In this document: positions 55,452-63,758 of the stretch, one piece after another | Layout of the letters: each line of letters starts with the position of its first letter | Position numbering within the stretch: position 1 is the stretch's first letter | Assembly (NCBI GenBank): GCA_012729835.1 | Contig: JAAYCK010000098.1 | Span: 23,179-87,178 of the forward strand | DNA from: Syntrophomonadaceae bacterium | GTDB taxonomy: Bacteria; Bacillota; Syntrophomonadia; Syntrophomonadales; Syntrophomonadaceae | Direction: 5' to 3' | Length of the DNA stretch: 64,000 bases | Position numbers and translations under genes: made by a program | The notes under the pieces: model-generated | The model's database searches: none | Told to the model about the DNA's origin: nothing | Seen by the model: only the letters and a program-made list of their open reading frames with translations

Positions 55452-56225
55452 ATGCTAGGTATCGACCTGGGTTCGAGAAATGTTAAAATAGTGCAAATGC
55501 AGGATGGCCTGGTAATAAACCATGCCCTATACGATACTATCTGGTTTTACCGGAACTATGGAGCCAGGTTGCGCAGCGGGCTGGCCTGGGATCTCGGTGA
55601 GCTTGGTTTTGCCGATGATCAGGTGATAGCCACCGGCTATGGCAAGATCATGGTACAGATGGGGCAAGCCCGACAGATACCTGAGATACAGGCTCATGTC
55701 AAGGGGGCCGTTTTTCAGACTGGATTACATGATTTTACCCTGCTTGATATTGGCGGGCAAGATACCAAGGTAGTTAAGGTCCGGGAGGGCCGGCCGGTGG
55801 ATTTCATGACTAATGACCGCTGTGCGGCTAGTTCGGGTCGCTATCTGGAGAACATGTCAGTGGTGTTGGGCATGAGTGTAGAGGAACTATCATCCTACAG
55901 TAAGGCCCCGGTCGAGCTTAATGCCACCTGTGCCATCTTTGGTGAGAGCGAGATCATAGCCCGTATCGTGGAAGGGTGTTCTCTTGAGGAACTGGCTGCC
56001 GGTGTCAATCTCAGCCTTTATCGGCGCAGTGCCAGTATGCTGCAGCAGATGGCAAGTGAACTTATTGTATTGTCAGGCGGGGGGGCATTAAATAAAGCCC
56101 TGCAGGAAATAATCGCGCGGGAGACCGGCCGCGAAGTACTAAGGCTTCCCGAACCTCAACTTAATGGCGCCATCGGATGCTGTGTTTCAGGGGGAATGGA
56201 AAATGCGCAGAATTCAGAGCAATGA
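55452..56225 (+). CDS. 2-hydroxyacyl-CoA dehydratase activase (BadF/BadG/BcrA/BcrD ATPase)
   Basis: The 257-residue ATPase uses ATP to pump one electron into its partner dehydratase. It has the ASKHA fold motifs LGIDLGSRNVK and LLDIGGQDTKVV and the two cysteines that bridge a 4Fe-4S cluster between monomers (Cys124 in NDRCAASSGR and Cys160 in TCAIFGESE). The ATG at 55452 is chosen because the start conserved in the family lies there; the Shine-Dalgarno site (TGGTGG) is weak and the upstream ATG is within the repeat. The likely partner is the 324-residue protein encoded at 54058. It overlaps the fumarase gene by 23 bases. Confidence 0.87.
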   Translation: MLGIDLGSRNVKIVQMQDGLVINHALYDTIWFYRNYGARLRSGLAWDLGELGFADDQVIATGYGKIMVQMGQARQIPEIQAHVKGAVFQTGLHDFTLLDIGGQDTKVVKVREGRPVDFMTNDRCAASSGRYLENMSVVLGMSVEELSSYSKAPVELNATCAIFGESEIIARIVEGCSLEELAAGVNLSLYRRSASMLQQMASELIVLSGGGALNKALQEIIARETGREVLRLPEPQLNGAIGCCVSGGMENAQNSEQ

Positions 56226-57042
56226 TGTAAAAGAACGGGTGCGGCAGGCGGTGCTTACTGCCAATACGCAGCTGCCGGAAGACGTATTGCTGGCCTTGCG
56301 GGAAGCCCGTCTCAGAGAGCGCTCATCCCGGGCGGCAGGCATTTTGGATATTATTCTGGAGAATGCCCACCTGGCTGAGACAGAGGGAATACCGCTATGT
56401 CAGGATACCGGAATGGTAGTAGTTGAAATGGAGTTAGGCAGTCAGCTGCTAGTCGAAGGTGATCTGGAAGCAGCTATAAATGAAGGGATTCGCACGGGCT
56501 ACCAGGAAGGGTATTTCAGAGCCTCTGTAGTTCGCGATCCCCTAAACCGGATCAATACCGGGGACAATACCCCGGCTATCATCCATACCCACTTAGTACC
56601 GGGAGACGGGCTGACCATCAACCTGCTGCCCAAGGGGGCTGGCAGTGAGAATATGGGTCAGGTTGCCATGCTCAAGCCGTCACAAGGTCTGCCGGGGATC
56701 AAAGACTTCGTGCTTAAGGTAGTCACCGAGGCGGGGCCCAATCCCTGTCCGCCAATTGTAGTCGGGGTAGGGATCGGTGGCAATATGGAAAAGGCCGCAC
56801 TATTGGCCAAAGAGGCTTTGCTCAGACCATTGAATCAGAGCAATCCCCGCCCTGATCTGGCAGTTCTGGAAAAGGAGTTGCTCGGCATGATCAACGCCAC
56901 CGGTATCGGTCCGCAGGGATTGGGGGGGGATACCACCGCACTGGGGGTCAATATCGAAGTTTATCCGACCCATATCGCCAGTTTACCAGTGGCGGTAAGT
57001 CTGAGCTGTCATGCTACCCGCAGGATAAAGATCGAGTTATGA
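56203..57042 (+). CDS. Class I fumarase-type hydro-lyase, alpha subunit
   Basis: The 279-residue protein matches the N-terminal (alpha) half of 4Fe-4S fumarate/tartrate hydratases. Cys66 in PLCQDTGMVVVE is a cluster ligand; NTGDNTPAIIH and GSENMGQVAMLKP are also standard. Together with the beta subunit it should interconvert fumarate and malate; L(+)-tartrate dehydratase is the alternative. The ATG at 56203 overlaps the activase end by 23 bases. A GGGGGA site precedes it. Confidence 0.92.
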   Translation: MRRIQSNDVKERVRQAVLTANTQLPEDVLLALREARLRERSSRAAGILDIILENAHLAETEGIPLCQDTGMVVVEMELGSQLLVEGDLEAAINEGIRTGYQEGYFRASVVRDPLNRINTGDNTPAIIHTHLVPGDGLTINLLPKGAGSENMGQVAMLKPSQGLPGIKDFVLKVVTEAGPNPCPPIVVGVGIGGNMEKAALLAKEALLRPLNQSNPRPDLAVLEKELLGMINATGIGPQGLGGDTTALGVNIEVYPTHIASLPVAVSLSCHATRRIKIEL

Positions 57043-57113
57043 GAATAATAGCACACAGAAGGAACAAAACAGTTTTCAAATAATTTTAAATATGCGCTTG
57101 GGGTGAGGATATT

Positions 57114-57665
57114 ATGAAGACGATCAGGGCGCCGTTGAGTGCGGAAGAAGTGAGAAAACTGCAGGTGGGAGATGAGGTCCTGGTGCAGGGCGTAGTATAT
57201 GCGGCCCGTGATGCAGCCCACCGCAAGATGATAGAAAACCTGGATAAGGGAGAACCGCTGCCCTTTGAAATACCGGGTCAGATCATATATTATGTGGGAC
57301 CGTGTCCGGCACCGCCCGGACAGGTCATTGGCTCGGCGGGGCCAACCACCAGCGGGCGGATGGATAGTTATGCCCCGGCATTGATCGAACAGGGCCTCAA
57401 GGTCATGATTGGGAAAGGAAAACGCGACCAGGGCGTAGTAGAGGCCATGGTCAGGCACGGTGCAGTTTATCTGGCGGCTGTGGGCGGTGCCGGAGCCTAT
57501 CTATCCAAACGCATTATTTCCGCCGAGGTGGTGGCCTATCCTGAATTAGGGCCTGAGGCCTTACGAAAACTCGAATTCAAAGATTTTCCCTGCATTGTGG
57601 CTATTGACGCCCAGGGCAACAATATATTCGAGAACGTGAACGATAAACCCCAAAAAGCGATATGA
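57114..57665 (+). CDS. Class I fumarase-type hydro-lyase, beta subunit
   Basis: The 183-residue protein is the C-terminal (beta) half: IIYYVGPCPAPPGQVIGSAGPTTSGRMD is the catalytic and cluster-adjacent signature. It lies 71 bases after the alpha gene and has GGGGTGAGG upstream. As separate genes this is the common anaerobic form; E. coli fuses both halves. RNase PH follows after 19 bases. Confidence 0.92.
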   Translation: MKTIRAPLSAEEVRKLQVGDEVLVQGVVYAARDAAHRKMIENLDKGEPLPFEIPGQIIYYVGPCPAPPGQVIGSAGPTTSGRMDSYAPALIEQGLKVMIGKGKRDQGVVEAMVRHGAVYLAAVGGAGAYLSKRIISAEVVAYPELGPEALRKLEFKDFPCIVAIDAQGNNIFENVNDKPQKAI

Positions 57666-57684
57666 GGCAAAGGAGATAAGATAA

Positions 57685-58401
57685 ATGAGACCAAATGACA
57701 GGTTAAATGATCAAATGCGGCCGGTAAGAATAATCCCTCATTTTATTAAGCATCCGGATGGCTCGGTCCTAATTGAGTGTGGCGATACGCGGGTGATCTG
57801 CGCCGCCAAGTTGGAGGAAAAGGTTCCTCCCTTCCTGAAAGGAAGCGGGCAGGGCTGGATCACTTCAGAGTATTCGCTGCTGCCATCTTCGACCGAGACC
57901 CGCACCCAGCGTGAAGCCAGCCGCGGCAAGATCAGCGGGCGGACCTCGGAGATCCAGAGGCTAATTGGCCGTTCTCTGCGGGCGGTTGTCGATATGCAGG
58001 CTCTGGGAGAAAGAACCATTTGGATAGACTGCGATGTTATTCAGGCCGATGGCGGGACCAGAACCGCCTCGATAACCGGCAGTTTTGTGGCCTTGTACCT
58101 GGCCCTGCAGAAGCTCAAGGATAAAGGAGTTATCGATACCATTCCGCTGAAAGACTATGTCGCCGCAATCAGCGTAGGTATGCTTGACGGCGAAGTGCTG
58201 TTGGATCTCGAATATGTAGAGGATTCCCGGGCCGAGGTCGATATGAACGTAGCTATGACTGGCAGCGGTGATTTCGTAGAGATCCAGGGCACTGGAGAAA
58301 AGAATACTTATTCCCGGGCTCAGTTGGATGCCATGCTGGCTATGGCCCAGAAGGGTATCTTTGAATTGATCGATCTGCAGAAAGCTATTCTGGGGGAATA
58401 G
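57685..58401 (+). CDS. rph: Ribonuclease PH
   Basis: The 238-residue phosphorolytic exonuclease trims tRNA 3' ends. Family marks: [57 protein letters not shown] and the catalytic [13 protein letters not shown]. Standard length. The following rdgB gene starts five bases after its stop; the same order is seen in Bacillus (rph-ysnA-ysnB). Confidence 0.97.
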   Translation: MRPNDRLNDQMRPVRIIPHFIKHPDGSVLIECGDTRVICAAKLEEKVPPFLKGSGQGWITSEYSLLPSSTETRTQREASRGKISGRTSEIQRLIGRSLRAVVDMQALGERTIWIDCDVIQADGGTRTASITGSFVALYLALQKLKDKGVIDTIPLKDYVAAISVGMLDGEVLLDLEYVEDSRAEVDMNVAMTGSGDFVEIQGTGEKNTYSRAQLDAMLAMAQKGIFELIDLQKAILGE

Positions 58402-58406
58402 GCACC

Positions 58407-59012
58407 ATGCACAAGCGGCTTTTACTGGCGACCCGCAACCAGCATAAAAAGCAGGAACTACAGGCTATGCTGGCTGATTTATCGATAGAGATCCTGACCT
58501 TAGATGATATTGCTGGCCTGCCGAAAGTAGATGAAGACGGGGCAACCTTTGCAGAGAATGCCAGCAAGAAAGCTCGGCAAAATGCCGCTTTGAGTGGGAT
58601 GGTATGTCTGGCTGATGATTCCGGTTTGACAGTCGATGTGCTGGATGGTCGCCCTGGCGTTTACTCAGCTCGTTTTGCGGGTCCAGGCGCTAATGACGAT
58701 GAGAACAATGAGAAGTTATTAGAGCTGATGGAGGCGGTTCCTGACGACAGGCGTACGGCTTCATTTGTATGTGCGATCGCCGTAGCTAATCCCCAGGGCA
58801 AGGTGTCAGTGGTGGAGGGCAGCTGTCCGGGAAGGATTATCCGGGAAAGAGCTGGGACGGGAGGTTTCGGTTATGATCCGTTATTTGTCCCTGATGGTTA
58901 TACCGCGACCTTCGCTGAGTTGGAACCGGAAGAAAAGAACCGGATCAGTCATCGTGGCCGGGCTCTGGCATTGGCCAGGACTCTGATCGAAAAATATCTT
59001 TGTTCAGAATGA
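58407..59012 (+). CDS. rdgB: XTP/dITP diphosphatase (RdgB/HAM1)
   Basis: The 201-residue enzyme removes non-canonical purine triphosphates. It begins LLATRNQHKKQELQAML and has the family signatures ADDSGLTVDVL, GRPGVYSARFAG, GGFGYDPLFVPDG, and SHRGRAL. Five bases separate it from rph; it precedes a YfcE-type phosphoesterase. Homologue of Bacillus ysnA. Confidence 0.96.
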   Translation: MHKRLLLATRNQHKKQELQAMLADLSIEILTLDDIAGLPKVDEDGATFAENASKKARQNAALSGMVCLADDSGLTVDVLDGRPGVYSARFAGPGANDDENNEKLLELMEAVPDDRRTASFVCAIAVANPQGKVSVVEGSCPGRIIRERAGTGGFGYDPLFVPDGYTATFAELEPEEKNRISHRGRALALARTLIEKYLCSE

Positions 59013-59054
59013 TTTTCTTATAGACTTTCCCAGCTATACAAGGCAGGTGGTTCC

Positions 59055-59525
59055 ATGCGTATTGCCGTTGTAGGAGATACTCACGGCAGAATTGAACCGA
59101 TAAAAAGGGAATTATTAAAGATACAGCCAGATCATATGATATTCACCGGAGATTTCTACGGTGACGCCCTTCGGCTCTCCGCTCATCTCGGGGTCTCCTG
59201 CCAGGCGATAGTAGGTAACTGCGATTTGGCCAATGCCGGACCACATGAATTATTGATCGAATTACTGGGCAAGCGTTTCTATTTAGTGCATGGTCATCAG
59301 TATGGCGTAAAAATGGGATTGCAGTCATTGCTCTACCGCGGACTGGAGCAGGAGGCCGATGTCGTTCTTTTCGGCCACACGCATGTATCCTGCTGTGAAC
59401 AGATAGATAATGTCTGGCTGATCAATCCGGGCAGCCCATCCCGCCCCCGAGGAGGTGCCCGCGGCTCTTATTGTCTGATCGATTTAGATGACGGGAAGCT
59501 GGTGCCGAGGATTGTTGAAGTGTAA
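59055..59525 (+). CDS. YfcE/MJ0936 family metallophosphoesterase
   Basis: The 156-residue protein has the metal-binding set: VVGDTHGR, FTGDFYGD, VGNCD, HGHQYGVK and FGHTH. It should cleave phosphodiesters; the physiological substrate is unknown. The order rph-rdgB-yfcE matches Bacillus rph-ysnA-ysnB. Start ATG has GGCAGGTGG upstream. The cobalamin riboswitch begins about 70 bases after its stop. Confidence 0.92.
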   Translation: MRIAVVGDTHGRIEPIKRELLKIQPDHMIFTGDFYGDALRLSAHLGVSCQAIVGNCDLANAGPHELLIELLGKRFYLVHGHQYGVKMGLQSLLYRGLEQEADVVLFGHTHVSCCEQIDNVWLINPGSPSRPRGGARGSYCLIDLDDGKLVPRIVEV

Positions 59526-59593
59526 ATCAATAATCTTGAGTCCCGGCAGGGATACCAGGGATTAAGGCGAATACATAATAGACACAATTTAAT

Positions 59594-59766
59594 AGTTTTG
59601 CTGGTGGCAGCATCGCTGCTGAAAAGGGAAAACGGTGCGAATCCGTTGCAATACCCCTTACTGTGATACTGACGACCCCGTTTATGCCACTGCCCGAGGG
59701 AAAGAAGCCGGGCGGGAAGGTGCGGGGAGAGGATGAAGTTTAGCCAGGAGACCTGCCAGCAAAAAC
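59594..59766 (+). ncRNA. Cobalamin (B12) riboswitch aptamer
   Basis: The closing stem TTTGCTGG/CCAGCAAA (59597-59604 with 59756-59763) encloses the class hallmarks: GAAAAGGGAA, GGTGCGAATCCGTT, CCCTTACTGTGA, GCCACTG (59686-59692) and the B12 box AGCCAGGAGACCTGCC (59742-59757). It lies upstream of a terminator and three exported-protein genes, so adenosyl- or methylcobalamin should lower their expression. No other cobalamin gene is in the window. Confidence 0.93.
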
Positions 59767-59832
59767 GTTTGGCCTGCTTTTCGGGGATGAGAAGGGAGGA
59801 TTGCTTACGGTGATTAAGATTCTATCTGACTG

Positions 59833-59864
59833 AACCCTGGACTATTAGGTCCGGGGTTTTTATA
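59833..59864 (+). terminator. Terminator of the cobalamin riboswitch expression platform
   Basis: Ten-base-pair stem AACCCTGGAC/GTCCGGGGTT with one G-T pair and loop TATTAG, then TTTTTATA. It is 46 bases before the next gene and fits a transcription-attenuation platform. A seven-codon GTG frame ending TGA lies just before (about 59810-59833) but may be chance. Confidence 0.88.
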
Positions 59865-59909
59865 TGGAATAACGATTTAGAATCAATAATGAATAGGAAG
59901 TGATCACAA

Positions 59910-61127
59910 TTGTTACTGGGGAGAAGGATTAAGACCACCTTATCGCTATTGGTGGCAATGTTAATACTCTTGGGTATGGTTTCTTCAGCTATGGCAGTGT
60001 CAGTCGAGGATATTCGGAACAAAACCGACCTCACTCTCAGTTATTATAACCAGCAGGTGGCATATGATGATTGGCAAGGTCTGGGACTGCGCTGGTTGGG
60101 TACCGAGATCGCACCTAAACTGGAGGCATCCTCTGCTACCATCGCTTCGGATTACGCTCGTTTATTGCTGGGGCAGATAGCGGCCGGGAGGCCGGCGGTT
60201 ACCGTTAATGCTACCATAGCGGCACTGCAGGGTATGCAGGGCCCCGGAGGCGATTTTAATACGGTCGGGGCTGTGACCTTAAACCAAACTATCTGGCCGG
60301 TTATCGCGCTGAATTTTGCTGCGAAAAATGGCTACGCTGTTAGCTATGATCAAGCGGATGCGGCAGCTTACATCGCTGCCCAGCAGGATGCCGGTGGCGG
60401 CTTTGACGAAAGCGGTTGGGGAGTCGATGTGGATTCTACGGCCCATGCTCTGATAGCTTTATCATCCTATCAGAGCGATTACCCCCAGGCTATTGACCAA
60501 GCGCTGAGCTATCTCAAGAGCCAGCAGGATCTCTCCGGGGGATTTCAAAGCTGGGGAAGTGTGAGCCCTGATTCCACCGCGGCAGTAATCGAGGCATTAA
60601 TAGCTCTGGGACATGACCCCCAGAGCCCTTCTGGCACAGGATGGAAGGGAAATATGGTCCAAGCAATGCTGGGATACCAATTGGAATCCGGGGCATTCTA
60701 TGCCCCCTGGACTGCCGGCATCGCCAATTCTATCACCACCCGCAGCGCTTTGCTCGCCCTGGGTGATCTGGCCCAAAACAAATCAAAATATCATAATACG
60801 CTGCCGGTTACCGGTTCTTTGGCCTTGACTGTCACCAACAACGGAAACCTTCATCCGGATAGCGACACCGGTATAAATGTCAAGGTAAACAATGCTTCTG
60901 GCAACAACATTGATTTCCTAGTGATTACAGCATTGTATGACCTGTCTGCAAACAAGATGAAGGTATATACTTCGCTAAGTCAGTCCATTGCCGCACAGGG
61001 AGTCATCAATGCGCAATATGGCTTATCATTGCCGTCAGCCGGCAGCTATGAACTTCGGGTATTTGTCTGGAACAACTGGACCGACCGGACCCCGTTGACG
61101 GCTGCTACCATCATGCCGATCGAATAG
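59910..61127 (+). CDS. Exported alpha/alpha-barrel repeat protein, intrinsic-factor-like
   Basis: The 405-residue protein has a signal peptide (1-30). Residues about 40-300 have repeated terpenoid-cyclase/prenyltransferase-type units such as AAQQDAGGGFDESGW and SQQDLSGGFQSWGSV, the alpha6/alpha6 toroid fold also used by the cobalamin-binding alpha domain of intrinsic factor and transcobalamin. A beta-sandwich-like domain follows (about 310-405). It is the first gene after the B12 riboswitch and precedes two DUF4430 proteins; a corrinoid-binding surface role is inferred. TTG start with AGGAAGTGA upstream; an ATG is not available near the signal peptide. Confidence 0.8.
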   Translation: MLLGRRIKTTLSLLVAMLILLGMVSSAMAVSVEDIRNKTDLTLSYYNQQVAYDDWQGLGLRWLGTEIAPKLEASSATIASDYARLLLGQIAAGRPAVTVNATIAALQGMQGPGGDFNTVGAVTLNQTIWPVIALNFAAKNGYAVSYDQADAAAYIAAQQDAGGGFDESGWGVDVDSTAHALIALSSYQSDYPQAIDQALSYLKSQQDLSGGFQSWGSVSPDSTAAVIEALIALGHDPQSPSGTGWKGNMVQAMLGYQLESGAFYAPWTAGIANSITTRSALLALGDLAQNKSKYHNTLPVTGSLALTVTNNGNLHPDSDTGINVKVNNASGNNIDFLVITALYDLSANKMKVYTSLSQSIAAQGVINAQYGLSLPSAGSYELRVFVWNNWTDRTPLTAATIMPIE

Positions 61128-61139
61128 GAGGTGGACATT

Positions 61140-63023
61140 TTGTTGCGAAGGCTAAGCTCTATCATATGCATTCTATTATGCGGCGGTCTCCTGCTATTTC
61201 CTCTTTCCAATGCATTGGTATATGCTGTGACTGCTTCTGCGAGCGTAAATGGTTCCGTCATGACCGTCAGCGGACAGGCAACAGCCGGGGAGCGGATTAG
61301 TGTCATCGTTGAAAGAAGTGATGGAAAGCACAGTTACCTGGGACAAGTCACTGCCGCCAGCAATGGTAACTACAGTCTGAGTTTCGGTCTGGACCAGGGA
61401 ACCTATAAGGCAACAGTATCCGCAGGCGGCCAACAAGCACAGACGGGTCAGCAGACGGTAACGCAGGATCCGGTAAATAATAACCCTGGGGGGGATGGTG
61501 GATCAATAATCGCTGCACCCGATTCGAATGCTGCCCAGGCCAGCGTTTCAATAAAGGGTGATTCAGCAAATGGCCTGATACTGCCTGCAACCGAATGGCA
61601 ATGGACAGGCTCCTGCACCGTATTGCAGGCCTTAAAAGGGCTTCTAGACAGTCAGGGTATCAACTACCAGTTGGGCGCGGGTGGCTATGTTGCCAGCATT
61701 GGTAACTTGACCGAGAAAAAACCGGGTTATCCCTTGAGCGGGTGGCTATTTAGAGTTAATGGGGCATTTCCGCCCAGCGGAGCTGAAAGTACTATGATAA
61801 AGAATGGCGATAATGTTGAATGGCTCTATACCATGGACGGCGGCAAAGACCTTGGTGCCACAGAGATAAAACCCGAAATGATCCCGGTGCTTGATGAGCA
61901 GATCAGTAAAGAACTCACTGGAATGTTAGAGAATTTAGGACCGGTTCTGTCTGCTTTAAAAGGCAGTTCAAAATTAGTTAATGCTAATGAGCGAATGACT
62001 GCAGCTGAGGCCCAGCTGCTGGGGAAAAAACTAGACTCCAACCAGGTAGCTATTGATTATAAACTGGCAAGTGCTGGCGGAATTGTCTATGATCCCGCCC
62101 AGGAACTGATAGTATTCTTTCCTGGCGGGGCGCTGACGGGGGAAATAGCACTAAAGGCTGCGGAGGAGAAGAGTAACGGTGTCATTACAAATAATAGTAT
62201 CCAGCTTCGCTCAAGTGTGTTCAACCTGCAGCCGGATGGCAGCCAATTTGCCAAACCCGTTCGGATTGCGATAAAATTTCCAGTTTATCCTGCGTCAGTT
62301 GCTGAAAATCTGACCCCGGCCTGGTTTAACAATGCTGCTGGAGAGTGGGAAGCTATGCCGGGGATTATTGACTTAAAGAACGGTACAGCTATTTTTGATA
62401 CTACGCATTTTTCAAAATTTGCTGTAGTTGAAAAGGGAAAAAGCCCAAGCTCGACTGATAGTCAGGCCAACCAGGAAGCAGCCTTTGATTATGCCGAGGT
62501 GGAGCAAAATTATCCCTGGGCCCTCACGGCTATCAAGGCCTTATCCAGTCAGGGCATAATGGTGGGTAGTAATCGCGGTTTCGAGCCGGGGCGAGTGATT
62601 ACCCGGGCGGAGTTGGCGGCTCTGATGCAGAGATCACTCGAAGCAAAGATTACCGGACCCGATCTGGAGTTAAGGGATGTGGCAGACGGTGCCTGGTATT
62701 ATTCTGTAATGCAGATTGCGGTTAAAGCCGGTTGGATAAACGGCTATCCGGATAAGACCTATCATCCGGATGCTGTTGTGAACCGTTATGAGGCTGCCGG
62801 TATGTTATACAATGCTTTAAACCAATCAAAACCTGGTTCTGGAGCGGGTGAACCAGACTACTCTGATTTTGGAAAGGCGCCGACCTGGGTAAAGCCGGCC
62901 CTGGGCTATGTTGCTGATCAGGGATTGATGCGGGGATTTCCAGACGGCAGCTTCGGGGGAAGTCAGCCGATGAACCGGGCTCAGGCGGCGGTAATCATCT
63001 GGGGGATAGTGAATGACAGGTAA
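61140..63023 (+). CDS. S-layer-anchored protein with DUF4430 and three SLH domains
   Basis: The 627-residue protein has a signal peptide (1-33), an N-terminal carboxypeptidase-regulatory-like Ig domain (about 35-110), a DUF4430 domain (about 135-245: CTVLQALKGLLD and GWLFRVNGAFPPSG) that is the beta-grasp fold like the C-terminal domain of transcobalamin, a beta-rich region and three SLH domains at the end (about 450-627) for binding to secondary wall polymer. TTG at 61140 is seven bases from AGGAGGT; the upstream GTG (61131) is too close. Same transcription unit as the alpha-barrel gene. Likely captures corrinoids at the surface (inference). Confidence 0.85.
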   Translation: MLRRLSSIICILLCGGLLLFPLSNALVYAVTASASVNGSVMTVSGQATAGERISVIVERSDGKHSYLGQVTAASNGNYSLSFGLDQGTYKATVSAGGQQAQTGQQTVTQDPVNNNPGGDGGSIIAAPDSNAAQASVSIKGDSANGLILPATEWQWTGSCTVLQALKGLLDSQGINYQLGAGGYVASIGNLTEKKPGYPLSGWLFRVNGAFPPSGAESTMIKNGDNVEWLYTMDGGKDLGATEIKPEMIPVLDEQISKELTGMLENLGPVLSALKGSSKLVNANERMTAAEAQLLGKKLDSNQVAIDYKLASAGGIVYDPAQELIVFFPGGALTGEIALKAAEEKSNGVITNNSIQLRSSVFNLQPDGSQFAKPVRIAIKFPVYPASVAENLTPAWFNNAAGEWEAMPGIIDLKNGTAIFDTTHFSKFAVVEKGKSPSSTDSQANQEAAFDYAEVEQNYPWALTAIKALSSQGIMVGSNRGFEPGRVITRAELAALMQRSLEAKITGPDLELRDVADGAWYYSVMQIAVKAGWINGYPDKTYHPDAVVNRYEAAGMLYNALNQSKPGSGAGEPDYSDFGKAPTWVKPALGYVADQGLMRGFPDGSFGGSQPMNRAQAAVIIWGIVNDR

Positions 63024-63705
63024 AAGAGTCAGTGCAGTATTTATAATTGGTTTGTTTATGGCTTTGTTGCTGGCGGGATGCAATGCCGGCTCGGGAAAAG
63101 AGCGTCCCGCGGCCAGCCCTGAAGCAGCCCGATCCACACATCAGATATCGGCTGATACAGATGGAGTGATTGAGAAAAATATGCCTGCGCGATCTGACCA
63201 GTCAACAGATACCAGGGGCGAATCCCGGTTGGAACCGGCTCAGGCCCCTGAAGCGGTCAAGCCCGAGCCCGCTGCAGCGGAAAAGATAGATAAGCAGGTG
63301 ATGAAAGACCTGCCAGGCAAGCAAGTTGTTGATAATGATACCGGGTTGGTGAAGTCCGGGGTACGACTGGTGGTTACCCGCGATTTTGGCCAAAGCCTGA
63401 TTTACGATTGCTGGGTGCCGTTGGATAAGCCGCTTACTGCTCTGGAGCTGACAACTGGCAATCTTAAGACGGAAACAGCTTATGGCGGGGTGTTCATAAC
63501 CTCGATAAATGGCATAGCTTCCGGTTATACCGGCAAGGCGGCCTGGAACAAGGAGAAGGTGGATTGGTTTCTTTATTACAATGGCAAGATGTCCCCTGTC
63601 GGAGCCAATAATATCACGCTAAAAGCGGGAGATGTCATCTGGTGGGATTATCATAACTGGGGTGGGGAACAGAAGCCACTGCCCGCGTTACCTCCGGTAA
63701 GTTAA
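63013..63705 (+). CDS. DUF4430 lipoprotein
   Basis: The 230-residue protein has a lipoprotein signal ending LLLAGC (Cys22), a long Ala/Pro/Glu-rich linker (23-105) and a DUF4430 domain (about 115-220: LVVTRDFGQSLIYDCWVPL, SINGIAS, WFLYYNGKMSPVG). It overlaps the SLH gene by 11 bases, so the two are coupled. As a membrane lipoprotein it may take ligand from the SLH-anchored protein and pass it to a transporter not in this window. Confidence 0.85.
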   Translation: MTGKRVSAVFIIGLFMALLLAGCNAGSGKERPAASPEAARSTHQISADTDGVIEKNMPARSDQSTDTRGESRLEPAQAPEAVKPEPAAAEKIDKQVMKDLPGKQVVDNDTGLVKSGVRLVVTRDFGQSLIYDCWVPLDKPLTALELTTGNLKTETAYGGVFITSINGIASGYTGKAAWNKEKVDWFLYYNGKMSPVGANNITLKAGDVIWWDYHNWGGEQKPLPALPPVS

Positions 63706-63758
63706 GTGTAAATGGTCTGATGATGGCAGGATGTAGGCAGATAAGCTTGCATTCTGCT

